Source: CAZFJG01 sp964410915 | GTDB lineage: Bacteria > Synergistota > Synergistia > Synergistales > JAFGMB01 | Reading direction: 5' to 3' | NCBI GenBank assembly: GCA_964410915.1 | Contig: CAYPIU010000001.1 | Span: 162,372-226,371, forward strand | DNA length: 64,000 bases | Shown here: piece by piece, positions 34,962 through 44,529 of the stretch | How the letters are laid out: each line of letters starts with the position of its first letter | How positions within the stretch are numbered: position 1 is the first letter of the stretch | Position numbers and translations under genes: made by a program | Notes under the pieces: generated by a model | Database searches by the model: none | What the model was told of the DNA's origin: nothing | The model's input: only the letters and a program-made list of their open reading frames with translations

Positions 34962-35972
34962 CTAATTCTGATCAGAGTTTTGTCGGGCTTTTTTTATTGC
35001 CTTTTTATGTTCTTCGTAGGTCTTTGAAAAAATATGTCTGCCGTTAGCATCAGCGACGTAATAAAAAAAAGCGTGGTTTTCAGGATCAAGAGCTCCTAAC
35101 CATGATTCATATGATGGAATGCATATGGGACCAGGCGGAAGACCTGTATTTTTATATGTATTATAAGGTGATTCTATCGTTAGATGCTTGTAAAGGACTC
35201 TTTTGAGGACCTCTCCCCTGTTTTTCCAGGCATATATAATTGAGGCATCTATCTGGAGAGGCATCCCCTTTTTAAGTCTGTTAAATATTACCCCTGCGAT
35301 AGTATTTCTCTCATCATCATATTGAGCTTCCTTTTCAATCAACGAAGCTATTATCGATAATCTTTCTATTTCTTCAAGTTTTCCTTTATCCTTAATTTCT
35401 TTTCCTACCCTTTTCCACCATTCTCCAGAAGATCTTTTCACTAATAGATCCGGTTCTAATTCAGGAAGAAAATAAGTATCCGGCAACATAAATGTCACCC
35501 TTTTCTTTGCATTATCAGGAATAAACTGCATTAAAGCGGAAGGGAAATTACTATTCCTGTCAAGGGCAGATAAAAGAACCTCCCTTTTTGCAAAAAGCTT
35601 ATTTACAGAGGTGAAATCGCTCCCGGGTATAATTGTCATTCTATCCCTGAAAGGTTTTGTTTCCATCATTTGACGTGCAACTTCCCAGGCACTCCCTCTC
35701 TTAAGGACATATCTGCCAGGCTGTATCTTCCTGTCGATATTATATTCCTGCATCCAGTAAGCGAGTCTATCTGAATTACTAATTAGCCCCGCTTCTTCGA
35801 AGAGTAAGCAGATCTCTCCTGCAGAGTAACCGGATGGTACAGTAACTTCAATAGTTTTATCTCCAGATGTAAACAACTGATCATTCCACCAGCTTGGGGG
35901 AATGATAAAAACAGAAATAAGATAAATTGCGGCCAGTAAGAGGACAATTACATCCATAAGCCCCTTTTTCAT
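34962..35972 (-). CDS. mltG: endolytic peptidoglycan transglycosylase MltG
   Basis: About 336 residues: one N-terminal membrane helix (MDVIVLLLAAIYLISVFII), a LysM-like segment, and the YceG catalytic domain with Glu in LSIIASLIEKEAQYDDERN, GVIFNRLKKGMPLQIDASI, and YVADANGRHIFSKTYEEH at the end. Terminates glycan strand growth outside the membrane. ATG 35972 has GAGGTG at the right distance; an in-frame GTG at 35981 overlaps that SD. Confidence 0.94.
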   Translation of the reverse strand: MKKGLMDVIVLLLAAIYLISVFIIPPSWWNDQLFTSGDKTIEVTVPSGYSAGEICLLFEEAGLISNSDRLAYWMQEYNIDRKIQPGRYVLKRGSAWEVARQMMETKPFRDRMTIIPGSDFTSVNKLFAKREVLLSALDRNSNFPSALMQFIPDNAKKRVTFMLPDTYFLPELEPDLLVKRSSGEWWKRVGKEIKDKGKLEEIERLSIIASLIEKEAQYDDERNTIAGVIFNRLKKGMPLQIDASIIYAWKNRGEVLKRVLYKHLTIESPYNTYKNTGLPPGPICIPSYESWLGALDPENHAFFYYVADANGRHIFSKTYEEHKKAIKKARQNSDQN

Positions 35973-36053
35973 AAATAACACCTCATAGGATCTTTAGTGG
36001 ATTCACTACTTTAAAGAAAAATATTCTAATTACTGGATATTGGATCCAAAAGC

Positions 36054-37586
36054 TCAAAATAGCTTTCCCGTTATTTCTTCAACCTGGCTGATCATATGTA
36101 AACCGTCAGCAAGTTCTCTTACTTTATTTATGTAAGGGTAAAGTACAGAGTCATGTTCAATGAAGGGTACTTCATTTCTTATGGCTTCGTACGCAGCTTT
36201 GGTACCAGAACCAGGCTGGCATGGCAAAGTGAATTCAAGAGCTTGAGCTGCTGTAAATAATTCTATTGCAATTACATTATAAGCATTTGACACAATGGAT
36301 CTTGCCTTTCGTGAACTGTAAGTACCCATGGAGACGTGATCTTCCTGATTAGCAGAGGTTGGTATTGAATCGACTGATGAAGGATGGGCAAGGACCTTGT
36401 TTTCAGAAACAAGAGATGCAGATGTATACTGAGGGATCATGAAACCACTGTTCAAGCCACTATTTTTAACTAAAAATGGAGGTAATCCTGAAAGCTTACT
36501 ATCCACAAGCCTTGCAACCCGTCTTTCTGATATATTCGCTATTTCAGCAATCGAAATACCAAGAAAATCCATGGAAAGTGCTACAGGTTGTCCATGGAAA
36601 TTTCCACCACTTATCGCTTCCATGTCTGAGGGGAAGATCAATGGGTTGTCAGTAACAGAATTGATCTCGATCTGAAGTTTCGTTCTTACATAATCTATTG
36701 CATCGCGGCTCGCCCCATGAACCTGAGGGATACAGCGGAGTGAGTATGCATCCTGAACCCGCTCACTTTTATATTTCTCAATTATTTCACTGTCCTTTAT
36801 CATTTTTCTTATGTTCGAAGCTACTCTTCTCTGTCCAAGATATGGCCTTAGTTCATGAGTTCTTGGATCAAAAGCATAAGGGACACCATGTAGAGCTTCA
36901 AGAGACAATGCTCCGGCTATATCAGAGATCTTTGACAGCTTATGACTGTCTGCTAAAGCAAGACATCCGACAGCAGTCATTACTGCAGTACCATTATTCA
37001 GGGCAAGTCCCTCTTTTGGGGCAAGCTCAACAGGAGTAAGCCCAACTTTCCTGAGAGCATCCATTGTGGACATTTCCTGGCCTTTAAATATAACCTGCCC
37101 CTCACCTATCAGAGTAATTGCGAGATGAGAAAGAGGGCAAAGATCTCCACTGGCTCCAACTGAACCCTGTTCTGGTATAACAGGGTGAATGCCCAGATTA
37201 AGGTAAGTTACCATTTGCTGAAGTGTAGGCATACTTATCCCTGAAAATCCTCTTATCAGGCTGTTGATCCTGAGAAGCATAATTGCTCTTACAATTTCTT
37301 CAGGGAACGGATCACCTACACCACAGGCATGGCTCTTAAGAAGATTTTCCTGCAGGACTTTGCTGTTCTCAGGAGAAATAACAACTGAAGCAAGATCACC
37401 AAAACCGGTGTTAACACCGTAAATCACTTTATTGGAATTAGCCCAGTCTTCAACAATATCTGCACCTCTCTGGACAAAAGTGACTGCGGCAGGATCCAAT
37501 GATACCTGATAATTATTACGTGCTACGTTAACAATATCTTCTATTGTCAATGAATGTCCTGTTAATTCGATCATTGGAACGGTCAT
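36054..37586 (-). CDS. hutH: histidine ammonia-lyase
   Basis: 510 residues. Deaminates histidine to urocanate. The MIO cofactor triad Ala145-Ser146-Gly147 lies in GSVGASGDLCPLSHLA; YGVNTGFGDL is the conserved lid region; Ser-His in LLKSHACGVG (85-86) is the pair that favours histidine over phenylalanine or tyrosine. No hutU, hutI or hutG is near; neighbours are wall and AmmeMemo genes. An aromatic lyase or aminomutase is less likely on the selectivity pair. Confidence 0.92.
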   Translation of the reverse strand: MTVPMIELTGHSLTIEDIVNVARNNYQVSLDPAAVTFVQRGADIVEDWANSNKVIYGVNTGFGDLASVVISPENSKVLQENLLKSHACGVGDPFPEEIVRAIMLLRINSLIRGFSGISMPTLQQMVTYLNLGIHPVIPEQGSVGASGDLCPLSHLAITLIGEGQVIFKGQEMSTMDALRKVGLTPVELAPKEGLALNNGTAVMTAVGCLALADSHKLSKISDIAGALSLEALHGVPYAFDPRTHELRPYLGQRRVASNIRKMIKDSEIIEKYKSERVQDAYSLRCIPQVHGASRDAIDYVRTKLQIEINSVTDNPLIFPSDMEAISGGNFHGQPVALSMDFLGISIAEIANISERRVARLVDSKLSGLPPFLVKNSGLNSGFMIPQYTSASLVSENKVLAHPSSVDSIPTSANQEDHVSMGTYSSRKARSIVSNAYNVIAIELFTAAQALEFTLPCQPGSGTKAAYEAIRNEVPFIEHDSVLYPYINKVRELADGLHMISQVEEITGKLF

Positions 37587-37635
37587 TCTTTCACCTCCGT
37601 ATTGTAAGCATTAGTAAATATTATTCTATCAGTGC

Positions 37636-38634
37636 TCAAATTACAATGCCGTTATCAGTTCCGCAAAAACTACAATTACCGTTCCGGGTAAGGTTTTTAA
37701 GGACTGTTCGGTATCCTTTGCGTTCAAGGATCGTTTTACCACAATTCTTGCAAAAAGTTTTCACCGCTCCATCAATATTCCCTTTATATACATAATTAAG
37801 TTTACGGGTAGCTATGTCATGGAAACTATTCATCAGACCGATTGATGTAGGCGGTTTAAGCCATTTATAGGCAGGGAAATATCTACTTATGTGAAGAATA
37901 ATATCAGGAGATATTGAGGCTACCCAATTTACAAGATCATTAAATTCAGATTCATGATCATTAAATCCTGTTACAACAAGATGCGTCAATTCAAGATGAA
38001 TACCATAGTTAAAGAATATCTTAATATTTTTTTTAACTGTTTCCATATCTCCTCCTATGTATCGATATCCCTCATTAGAAAAAGATTTAAGATCAACATT
38101 CACTGCGTTAATATAAGGAAGGATCCCTTCCAATGGGGTTTTACAGATCATACCATTTGTAACAAGAATTATATCCAGATCATTTTTACGCAATATGGGT
38201 GCTGCATCAGCTATAAATTCATAATTGATCATTGGTTCATTATAAGTAAATGCAACACAGCTAAGATTACGCTCTTTAGCTATCCTTACAATATCGTCAG
38301 GATCAATTCTTGTGAGTTCAAGTTTTTCCATTCCGGATGCGATCTGCCAGTTCTGGCAGAAAGGACACCACATGTTGCACCCGATACTTCCAATTGAAAG
38401 AATCATGGAACCAGGTTTCCAGTGATAAAGTGGTTTCTTCTCAACCGGATCTGATGCAAGAGATGAAAAAAGGCCGTAACTTAAAGAGTAGAGTTCCCTG
38501 TCTTCTGTAAAGTTTCTAACTTTGCAAAGCCCGGTTTCAGAAGGATGTATCCTGCAGTGATGTGGACAGAGATCACATATGGCATCTCCATTATCAGGAT
38601 GCCAGTATAAGGCTTTCCTAACGGGACCTCGCAT
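37636..38634 (-). CDS. amrS: AmmeMemoRadiSam system radical SAM enzyme
   Basis: About 332 residues. Radical SAM cluster motif CNMWCPFCQNWQIA near residue 85; an N-terminal cysteine cluster CDLCPHHCRI and a C-terminal one (CKNCGK, CSFCG) are likely metal sites. It is the radical SAM member of the AMMECR1-Memo-radical SAM trio, whose biochemical role is not settled. ATG 38634 follows AGGAGGG; the in-frame TTG 38658 overlaps the previous stop. Its partners are fused in the gene immediately upstream. Confidence 0.9.
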   Translation of the reverse strand: MRGPVRKALYWHPDNGDAICDLCPHHCRIHPSETGLCKVRNFTEDRELYSLSYGLFSSLASDPVEKKPLYHWKPGSMILSIGSIGCNMWCPFCQNWQIASGMEKLELTRIDPDDIVRIAKERNLSCVAFTYNEPMINYEFIADAAPILRKNDLDIILVTNGMICKTPLEGILPYINAVNVDLKSFSNEGYRYIGGDMETVKKNIKIFFNYGIHLELTHLVVTGFNDHESEFNDLVNWVASISPDIILHISRYFPAYKWLKPPTSIGLMNSFHDIATRKLNYVYKGNIDGAVKTFCKNCGKTILERKGYRTVLKNLTRNGNCSFCGTDNGIVI

Positions 38635-38654
38635 AAATAATCCCTCCTGTTGAT

Positions 38655-39974
38655 TCAATGTATGTTAGTTTCTGAATGACGTTCTACGGTAAACTTGAAT
38701 ATATTAGAATCCTGAATGCTGGTAATACCAGCTTTAGCTGCTGCAATTGACAATTGTTGCTCAACTGTTTTGACCTCCTTAAGATCTGGAAGGAGTACTC
38801 CCTTATGAAATCCTTTTTGAATAATTACACCGTATATTTTGGGGTCAAGTTCAGAAATATCATTGATCAGCAATGGCTCTGAAAGGATATCCACAGAAAC
38901 AGTAATATTATTAAGCTCGGAACTTTTCAGTGATGGGAAACGTGGGTCTTTCGTCGCAGCAGAAATTGCGTTTGCAATTATTTCTTCGGCTAATGTTTCA
39001 TTTACCGGATCGATTGTACCGATACAACCCCGGAGGTTTCCATCAGATGATCTTATAGTTACAAAACATCCGGCTGGTTTGTACATCCTGTCTTCACTCA
39101 TATCTGATAATTCAGGAATTTGCCCATGTCTGATATAGCCGCTGATCGTTTTTTTGACAAGAGATACATATACATCGTGATCTTCGTTAGAAGATATATT
39201 TACTGTATGTGCTACACAATAACCTACACCAAAAGGTCCTTCATGAGATAGGACTTTAAAGGGGACTCTGGAGAATACTCCCATGAGGACAAGTACCGAT
39301 CTTAATCCACATTCCGCTGCATTTTGAAGAAACTGTGGAGGTAATTCCAGAATACCTTGCGGATCATTATTTTCAAGAGCATGAACGATTTTCTGGTCAA
39401 ATAATTTTCCATCATTATGAAATCCTCCAGGAGCACCTCTTTTAAGGCTATGTGAGAGATCTCCGCTTGCAAGAACTGCGTAATTATCTCCTTCTGATAT
39501 TTTTTCAAGTAACTTTCCTGCTTTGTAAGCAAGATCGGGCGAAAGTCCAATTGGATTTATTAATATGACAGGAGGTAAATATTTCCATTGTTTTTCAAAA
39601 TAATATAATGGGACAATACTACCATGGTCAAGTAAAGCTTTTTTACTTGTTTCGATTGTCACCGGGATCTGTTCTGAAAGTATATCTGCCAGTTTATGAC
39701 CCTTTTCCATTGATCCGCTAAGTGTCATTGAGATCTCAGGAACACCGAACATTCCCAGATTGCCATCATATTCTGGTGCAAGAATGAAATGTAACCCCCT
39801 GCTGTAGTTATTGTGAGGTGAAATAACGATAAATAGATCTGGTATTCTATCCTTAAATTCTTCTGTCAATTGTTTCATTGCAATTATCGTATGATCAGCT
39901 TCATGTTCTTTTCCCCTACCCACCTCGGGTATTATTATCGGTGGATGCGGTACAAGACATCCCCAATTCCACAT
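38655..39974 (-). CDS. LigB/Memo-like domain fused to AMMECR1 domain
   Basis: 439 residues. The first ~260 are a class III extradiol-dioxygenase (LigB/Memo-like) fold: LVPHPPIIIPEVGRG, ISPHNNYSRGLHF, LLDHGSIVPLYYF, LASGDLSHSLKRGAPGGF. The rest is an AMMECR1 domain, with GCFVTIRSSDGNLRGCIGT and KDPRFPSL. These are the two non-radical-SAM parts of the AmmeMemoRadiSam system, here in one chain directly before amrS. The substrate is unknown; the conserved His residues suggest a metal site in the first domain. Confidence 0.9.
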   Translation of the reverse strand: MWNWGCLVPHPPIIIPEVGRGKEHEADHTIIAMKQLTEEFKDRIPDLFIVISPHNNYSRGLHFILAPEYDGNLGMFGVPEISMTLSGSMEKGHKLADILSEQIPVTIETSKKALLDHGSIVPLYYFEKQWKYLPPVILINPIGLSPDLAYKAGKLLEKISEGDNYAVLASGDLSHSLKRGAPGGFHNDGKLFDQKIVHALENNDPQGILELPPQFLQNAAECGLRSVLVLMGVFSRVPFKVLSHEGPFGVGYCVAHTVNISSNEDHDVYVSLVKKTISGYIRHGQIPELSDMSEDRMYKPAGCFVTIRSSDGNLRGCIGTIDPVNETLAEEIIANAISAATKDPRFPSLKSSELNNITVSVDILSEPLLINDISELDPKIYGVIIQKGFHKGVLLPDLKEVKTVEQQLSIAAAKAGITSIQDSNIFKFTVERHSETNIH

Positions 39975-40096
39975 AATTTACACGTCCCTTCCCGGCTTTA
40001 TTAACTTTTGGGCTGTGGAATGTAAAAATGATAATTTATGCATTATTACTATATTATAATTCAGATGCAGGGGTAAGTGTGAAGCAGATTTAAAGA

Positions 40097-41131
40097 TCAG
40101 ATTATTAACATTGCATCTCCAAAAGAAAAGAATCTGTAATTTCTTTTAACTGCCTGATCATAGGCGTTCATTACATGTTCTTTTCCTGCAAATGCGGAAA
40201 CGAGCATTAAAAGTGTACTTTTAGGCAAATGAAAGTTTGTAAGCATTAGATCAACTTTTTTAAAACTGTATCCCGGGTAAATGAAGAGGCGGGTCATTTC
40301 CCCACCAGCACGTGTAATACCATGGTTATCCGTCATTGATTCAAGAGTTCTTACTACAGTTGTTCCAGCAGCAATAACCCTTCCCCTGTTTTCATTAAGA
40401 ACTCGGGCTGTCTCATCTGGTATTTCACAATATTCATCATGTATTTGATGTTCTCTTATATCATTGACCTTTACGGGTCTGAATGTGCCCAGTCCGACAT
40501 GAAGGGTAACCCAGGCTATTTTTACGCCGATCTTTGCTATTTCCTCAAGGATATCCTCACTAAAGTGAAGACTTGCTGTAGGTGCTGCTGCAGAACCTTC
40601 CCGGGAAGCAAAAACGGTTTGATACTCAGAAGCTCTTATATTCCTGTTACTTATGTATGGAGGCAATGGGATCTGACCTGTCCTTGAAAGTAATCCAGGG
40701 ACATCCGTTTCCTGGCTGAAACTTATCAATCTTGTTCCGCCTTCACTTCTGTCACCAATATCTACTCTTGTTCCATCATTTAATTCAACGAAAGATCCAG
40801 GTTTAAGTTTCTTGCCCGGTCTTACAAGTGCTTCCCAATTCTTTTTCTGATCGTCCAGAGGTCTGAGTAATAAAAGCTCGACTTTTGCTGTTCCTGAACC
40901 CTTAATACCTGAAAGTCTTGCTGGAATTACTTTTGTATTGTTCAAGACAAGGATATCTCCCTGTTGGAAATAATTGATTATTTCCCGGAAGTTTTTATGC
41001 TGTAAATTACCAGAGTCCCTGTCCAGAACCATAAGCCTGGAAGTGTCTCTTGGCTCAGCTGGAGCCTGAGCTATTAATTCCTCAGGAAGAAAATAATCAT
41101 ATTGATCTGTATGATACGTTTCTGAACTCAT
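40097..41131 (-). CDS. queA: S-adenosylmethionine:tRNA ribosyltransferase-isomerase
   Basis: Makes epoxyqueuosine in tRNA from preQ1-tRNA, using the ribosyl part of SAM. About 344 residues. DYFLPEELIAQAPAEPRDTSRL at the N-terminus, LNNTKVIPARL, AAPTASLHFSEDIL, TLHVGLGTFRPV, and LMLTNFHLPKSTLLMLVSAF. No tgt or other queuosine gene is adjacent. GTG 41143 is an alternative start; neither start has a strong SD. Confidence 0.96.
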   Translation of the reverse strand: MSSETYHTDQYDYFLPEELIAQAPAEPRDTSRLMVLDRDSGNLQHKNFREIINYFQQGDILVLNNTKVIPARLSGIKGSGTAKVELLLLRPLDDQKKNWEALVRPGKKLKPGSFVELNDGTRVDIGDRSEGGTRLISFSQETDVPGLLSRTGQIPLPPYISNRNIRASEYQTVFASREGSAAAPTASLHFSEDILEEIAKIGVKIAWVTLHVGLGTFRPVKVNDIREHQIHDEYCEIPDETARVLNENRGRVIAAGTTVVRTLESMTDNHGITRAGGEMTRLFIYPGYSFKKVDLMLTNFHLPKSTLLMLVSAFAGKEHVMNAYDQAVKRNYRFFSFGDAMLII

Positions 41132-41189
41132 ATTAACATTCACTCAATTCTTTTTTTTAGAAATTAACAGATTAAAGCAACCTGTTTTT

Positions 41190-42602
41190 TCAATATATCT
41201 TTTCAAGCCTGGTTCCCGGAAAATAGTGTTCCAGGATCCTGCGTGCTTTCCATCCCCTTTGTGCAAGATTACGTGCACCCCATTGAGAGAGGCCAACACC
41301 ATGCCCCCAGCCATTTCCATGAAAAGTAAAGGAGTTATTTTCAGGATCTATTAAGGAAGGTGACTGATCACTGAAATCCCGTTTTGGAGGTTTTCTATTA
41401 ACCGCTTTCAGAAGATACTTCTTTCTTGTTGAGGGATTAAGAAGCATATCTATCATTTCCTTTGAATTGAAATATCCCTGTTTTGTCAAAACGGTCATAA
41501 GCTTTTCTTCACTTGAGTTCAGCTCAAGTGAATGTTCATCTATGAAAGATAATTCAGGTGCAGGAAGTTCCTGAGTATTAACCGTAAAGGTTTTACTTTC
41601 AGTTCTATTTTGTTTCTTTGAATCTATTGTAAAGAAAGTACTTTTCAGTTTTTTTGCTCCAACCGCCATTCTGAAGGTATGTGCCTTAATAATTGTTTTT
41701 CCGTTTGTACCTTTTACCAGAATTTTATTTACTCTTCCAAAAGGGTCTTTCTCATAGATTCTGATGCCTGTGACTGTACCTACGTTTTTTCCAACCCTGG
41801 AAGAAGCTCTCTGGATATCATTGCAACTAAGTTTCACCTGCCAATCAGAATATGGGGATTTATAGTTAAAAGGTTCTTTAGAACCTTTCAGATATGGAAT
41901 AGAACTGCTCCATACTGTTGCAACATTAGCTGTCGCGCCGCCACTGTCCGAATGAAAAAAGGTTGAAGCAATATCATTACCATATTTCAGAATCATGCCA
42001 TCAGTTTGTTTTATTGCCCGGTCAAGAGTTGAGTCCTCAGCATTAACTCCCCTGTAAACCTGACAATGTGGTTTTGCGCAGATATCAAAACCGTCTTTAG
42101 CATGACGCCCCTTATGTTTTATAGCATAGGTACGTGATATTATTGCCTGGGCCTTGAGGGATTCCATTGGCCAGCCAGGATTTACTTCCATTTTCAGAAC
42201 TCCCCTTAGATACTGTTCGAGCTCTATCCTGTTTGTAAGCGTCATTCCTCTTTTAGAATTCAGAATCTGAAAATAACCCCGATATTTTCTCTTATCATAG
42301 GTTAACAGAGATTTACTGTAGATCTTAACAGGAAGAAGAAAGTTTTTGTTATTGACTTGTACTTTATCAGAAGATCGTTTTGTAAAAACGGAACTTCTGC
42401 TTACAGATGATCTATTCCCCATTTTATCGATTAACACCAATGAACTTGATGAGGATATTCGAAGTGAAGTAACATTCGTAGATAGCCCAACGGATATTTC
42501 CATTGAATGGGCTGTTGATACTGAAATTAGAAATACAATTATTAGAGTTGAAAAAACTATTATTATATCTTTTCTTAGCTTCATCGTAAAAATCCACTCC
42601 AT
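41190..42602 (-). CDS. SpoIID/LytB domain protein (wall hydrolase or its modifier)
   Basis: 470 residues. An N-terminal signal sequence (IIIVFSTLIIVFLISVSTAHS) is followed by a SpoIID domain: RGVLKMEVNPGWPMESLKAQ, SRTYAIKHKGRHAKDGFDIC, FHSDSGGATANVATVWSS, and at the C-terminus FHGNGWGHGVGLSQWGARN. In Bacillus SpoIID is a lytic transglycosylase of engulfment, but relatives are common in non-sporulating bacteria, so it does not prove sporulation. Start either ATG 42602 or 42584. Neighbours are DUF2905 and ruvB, a common grouping. Confidence 0.9.
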   Translation of the reverse strand: MEWIFTMKLRKDIIIVFSTLIIVFLISVSTAHSMEISVGLSTNVTSLRISSSSSLVLIDKMGNRSSVSRSSVFTKRSSDKVQVNNKNFLLPVKIYSKSLLTYDKRKYRGYFQILNSKRGMTLTNRIELEQYLRGVLKMEVNPGWPMESLKAQAIISRTYAIKHKGRHAKDGFDICAKPHCQVYRGVNAEDSTLDRAIKQTDGMILKYGNDIASTFFHSDSGGATANVATVWSSSIPYLKGSKEPFNYKSPYSDWQVKLSCNDIQRASSRVGKNVGTVTGIRIYEKDPFGRVNKILVKGTNGKTIIKAHTFRMAVGAKKLKSTFFTIDSKKQNRTESKTFTVNTQELPAPELSFIDEHSLELNSSEEKLMTVLTKQGYFNSKEMIDMLLNPSTRKKYLLKAVNRKPPKRDFSDQSPSLIDPENNSFTFHGNGWGHGVGLSQWGARNLAQRGWKARRILEHYFPGTRLEKIY

Positions 42603-42609
42603 TCCAGTC

Positions 42610-42834
42610 TTATTTGAAAAAGCGTAATATCAGATTTATAAGTAACGTAAGAATAAGACTTATGATCAACATGGTTGTTATTGGGGCAAAAATAGTAAAT
42701 CTGCCTTTTTTGAAAAATATGTCCCCAGGTAAATTACCGGGGGAAAAAGGTAATTTATCCAAAAAGAAAAAGATTAAGCCTGAGATAATAAGCACAAAAC
42801 CAGCAAGGATAAGGGATCTTGCCAGGTTAGCCAA
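42610..42834 (-). CDS. DUF2905 family small membrane protein
   Basis: About 74 residues with two hydrophobic segments joined by a PFSPGNLPGDIFFKKGRFTIFAPI loop, the DUF2905 signature. Function unknown. It sits between ruvB and the SpoIID-like gene, where this family is often found. Start chosen at TTG 42834, eight bases after GAGGAG; the GTG 42843 touches the SD. Confidence 0.88.
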   Translation of the reverse strand: MANLARSLILAGFVLIISGLIFFFLDKLPFSPGNLPGDIFFKKGRFTIFAPITTMLIISLILTLLINLILRFFK

Positions 42835-42853
42835 TTGAGGCACTCCTCGCTAT

Positions 42854-43900
42854 TCAGGATAAATGATCTCCATCAAGACCAAATGAGAATTGCCGGGTTT
42901 CCGGTATGGATAGACCGAGATACTCAAAAGCTTTGCCGGTAGCTTTTCTTCCCCTTGGAGTTCTTTCTATGAAGCCGTTCTGAATGAGAAAAGGTTCGTA
43001 GATATCTTCAAGAGTCTGTTGCTCTTCATTGAGCGCAGCTGAAATTGTTGAAAGACCTACAGGACCACCACCAAAAAGTTCGACCAGTACTTTAAGGATC
43101 TTACGATCCCCTTCATCAAGGCCATTCTCGTCAAGCCCAAGCATATCAAGAGCAGTTTGAGTAGTTGGCATGTCAATAAAATCTTTATTTCTAACCTCTG
43201 CAACATCCCGGACCCTTCTTAAAAGCCGTAGTGCAACCCTTGGTGTCCCGCGTGAGCGTTTTGCAATTACTTCGGAAGCTTTTGAGTCTATTTTTACATT
43301 AAGTACATCTGCTCCTCTGGTTATGATCTCTGAAAGCTTTTCAGAAGAATAAAGGGATAACTGTTCCACAATGCCGAACCGGGCTCTTAAAGGTGAAGTT
43401 AGAAGTCCAAGCCGGGTAGTTGCTCCAACAAGGGTAAATTGAGGTAAAGGAATACAGATATTATTTGCAAGCGGCCCTTTCCCTACTACAATATGCAGAT
43501 TATAGTCTTCCATTCCAGAATAAAGGATCTCCTCTACACTTGAAGGTAACCTGTGAATCTCATCAATGAATAAAACATCGTTATCTTCGAGGTTTGATAA
43601 TATGGCTGCGAGATCACCGGCTCTTTCAAGTGCAGGGCCTGTTGTAACACGGAGCTGGCCGTTCATTTCATTTGCAATTATTCCAGCCAGGGTTGTCTTA
43701 CCCAATCCTGGTGGCCCATAGAAAAGTGAGTGATCTAACGCTTCACATCTGTTTCTGGCAGCCTGTATATATATTTTGAGCTTTTCCTTGAGTTGATCCT
43801 GTCCAATGAAATCATCAAGCGATTCGGGTCTGATCCGTACGTCTTCGGTTTCATTCGGATTTATTGAGTTAAATACCCTGTTTTTTTCTTTTTCATACAA
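42854..43900 (-). CDS. ruvB: Holliday junction branch migration ATPase RuvB
   Basis: 348 residues. Hexameric AAA+ motor of RuvAB. RPESLDDFIGQDQLKEKL, Walker A FYGPPGLGKTTLA, Walker B VLFIDEIHRL, sensor ATTRLGLL, and the winged helix with GGGPVGLSTISAALNE and LIQNGFIERTPRGR. Separated from ruvA by 13 bases in a yebC-ruvC-ruvA-ruvB operon. Confidence 0.98.
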   Translation of the reverse strand: MYEKEKNRVFNSINPNETEDVRIRPESLDDFIGQDQLKEKLKIYIQAARNRCEALDHSLFYGPPGLGKTTLAGIIANEMNGQLRVTTGPALERAGDLAAILSNLEDNDVLFIDEIHRLPSSVEEILYSGMEDYNLHIVVGKGPLANNICIPLPQFTLVGATTRLGLLTSPLRARFGIVEQLSLYSSEKLSEIITRGADVLNVKIDSKASEVIAKRSRGTPRVALRLLRRVRDVAEVRNKDFIDMPTTQTALDMLGLDENGLDEGDRKILKVLVELFGGGPVGLSTISAALNEEQQTLEDIYEPFLIQNGFIERTPRGRKATGKAFEYLGLSIPETRQFSFGLDGDHLS

Positions 43901-43913
43901 AATTCAGCCCACC

Positions 43914-44522
43914 TTAACCCTTGTTAAGTTCTTTTAAAGCAGCCTTGATCATTTGGCCTTCATCCATTTCAGAAAATTCTTCACCTGATGTTCTTGCAAT
44001 TCTGGCAAGGGTATGGTTAATGTCAGCAGTAGAAAAACCGAGAGATCGAAGAGCTTCTATTACAGTTGCTCTGGTAAGCCCCTGTTTGGAGGGCATTTTA
44101 GAAGATGATGTTTCCAGATCCTTGCCGGCAAGATATCTGTTAAGTTCAAAACAGATTCTTTCCGCGGTTTTTTTGCCAATGCCTGAAATACGGGAAAACA
44201 CATCTGTCTGTGAGTTAAGAGCAGCATTGACAATCATATCAACATCGAGATTTCTCAATACAGTGAGAGCAAGTTTACCTCCTACTCCTTTTATAGAAAT
44301 AAGCTTTAAAAACAGCTCTCGTTCCTGCTCATCTGAAAATCCAAAAAGAAATACCCCATTTTCGGAAAACTGAAGGTGAGTAATTATCCTTGCTGTTTCA
44401 GCATTGTTACAAATATCCAGAGCGGATGCGGAGCAGTTAATTTCAAAGCCCAATCCGTTAACGTCAATTACTGCATATTCAGACCCGACATTGATCACTT
44501 TACCTTCAATACATTTCAACAT
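43914..44522 (-). CDS. ruvA: Holliday junction DNA helicase subunit RuvA
   Basis: 202 residues. OB fold (EGKVINVGSEYAVIDVNGLGFEI), two helix-hairpin-helix motifs (ISIKGVGGKLALTVL and ISGIGKKTAERICFEL) that bind the junction, and a C-terminal domain III (ATVIEALRSLGFSTADIN) that contacts RuvB. Complete. Confidence 0.97.
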   Translation of the reverse strand: MLKCIEGKVINVGSEYAVIDVNGLGFEINCSASALDICNNAETARIITHLQFSENGVFLFGFSDEQERELFLKLISIKGVGGKLALTVLRNLDVDMIVNAALNSQTDVFSRISGIGKKTAERICFELNRYLAGKDLETSSSKMPSKQGLTRATVIEALRSLGFSTADINHTLARIARTSGEEFSEMDEGQMIKAALKELNKG

Positions 44523-44529
44523 TCTGTAT

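Noticed and set aside
41190..42602. SpoIID-like gene as evidence of sporulation
   Set aside because: SpoIID/LytB proteins are widespread in non-sporulating bacteria and no other sporulation gene is present.
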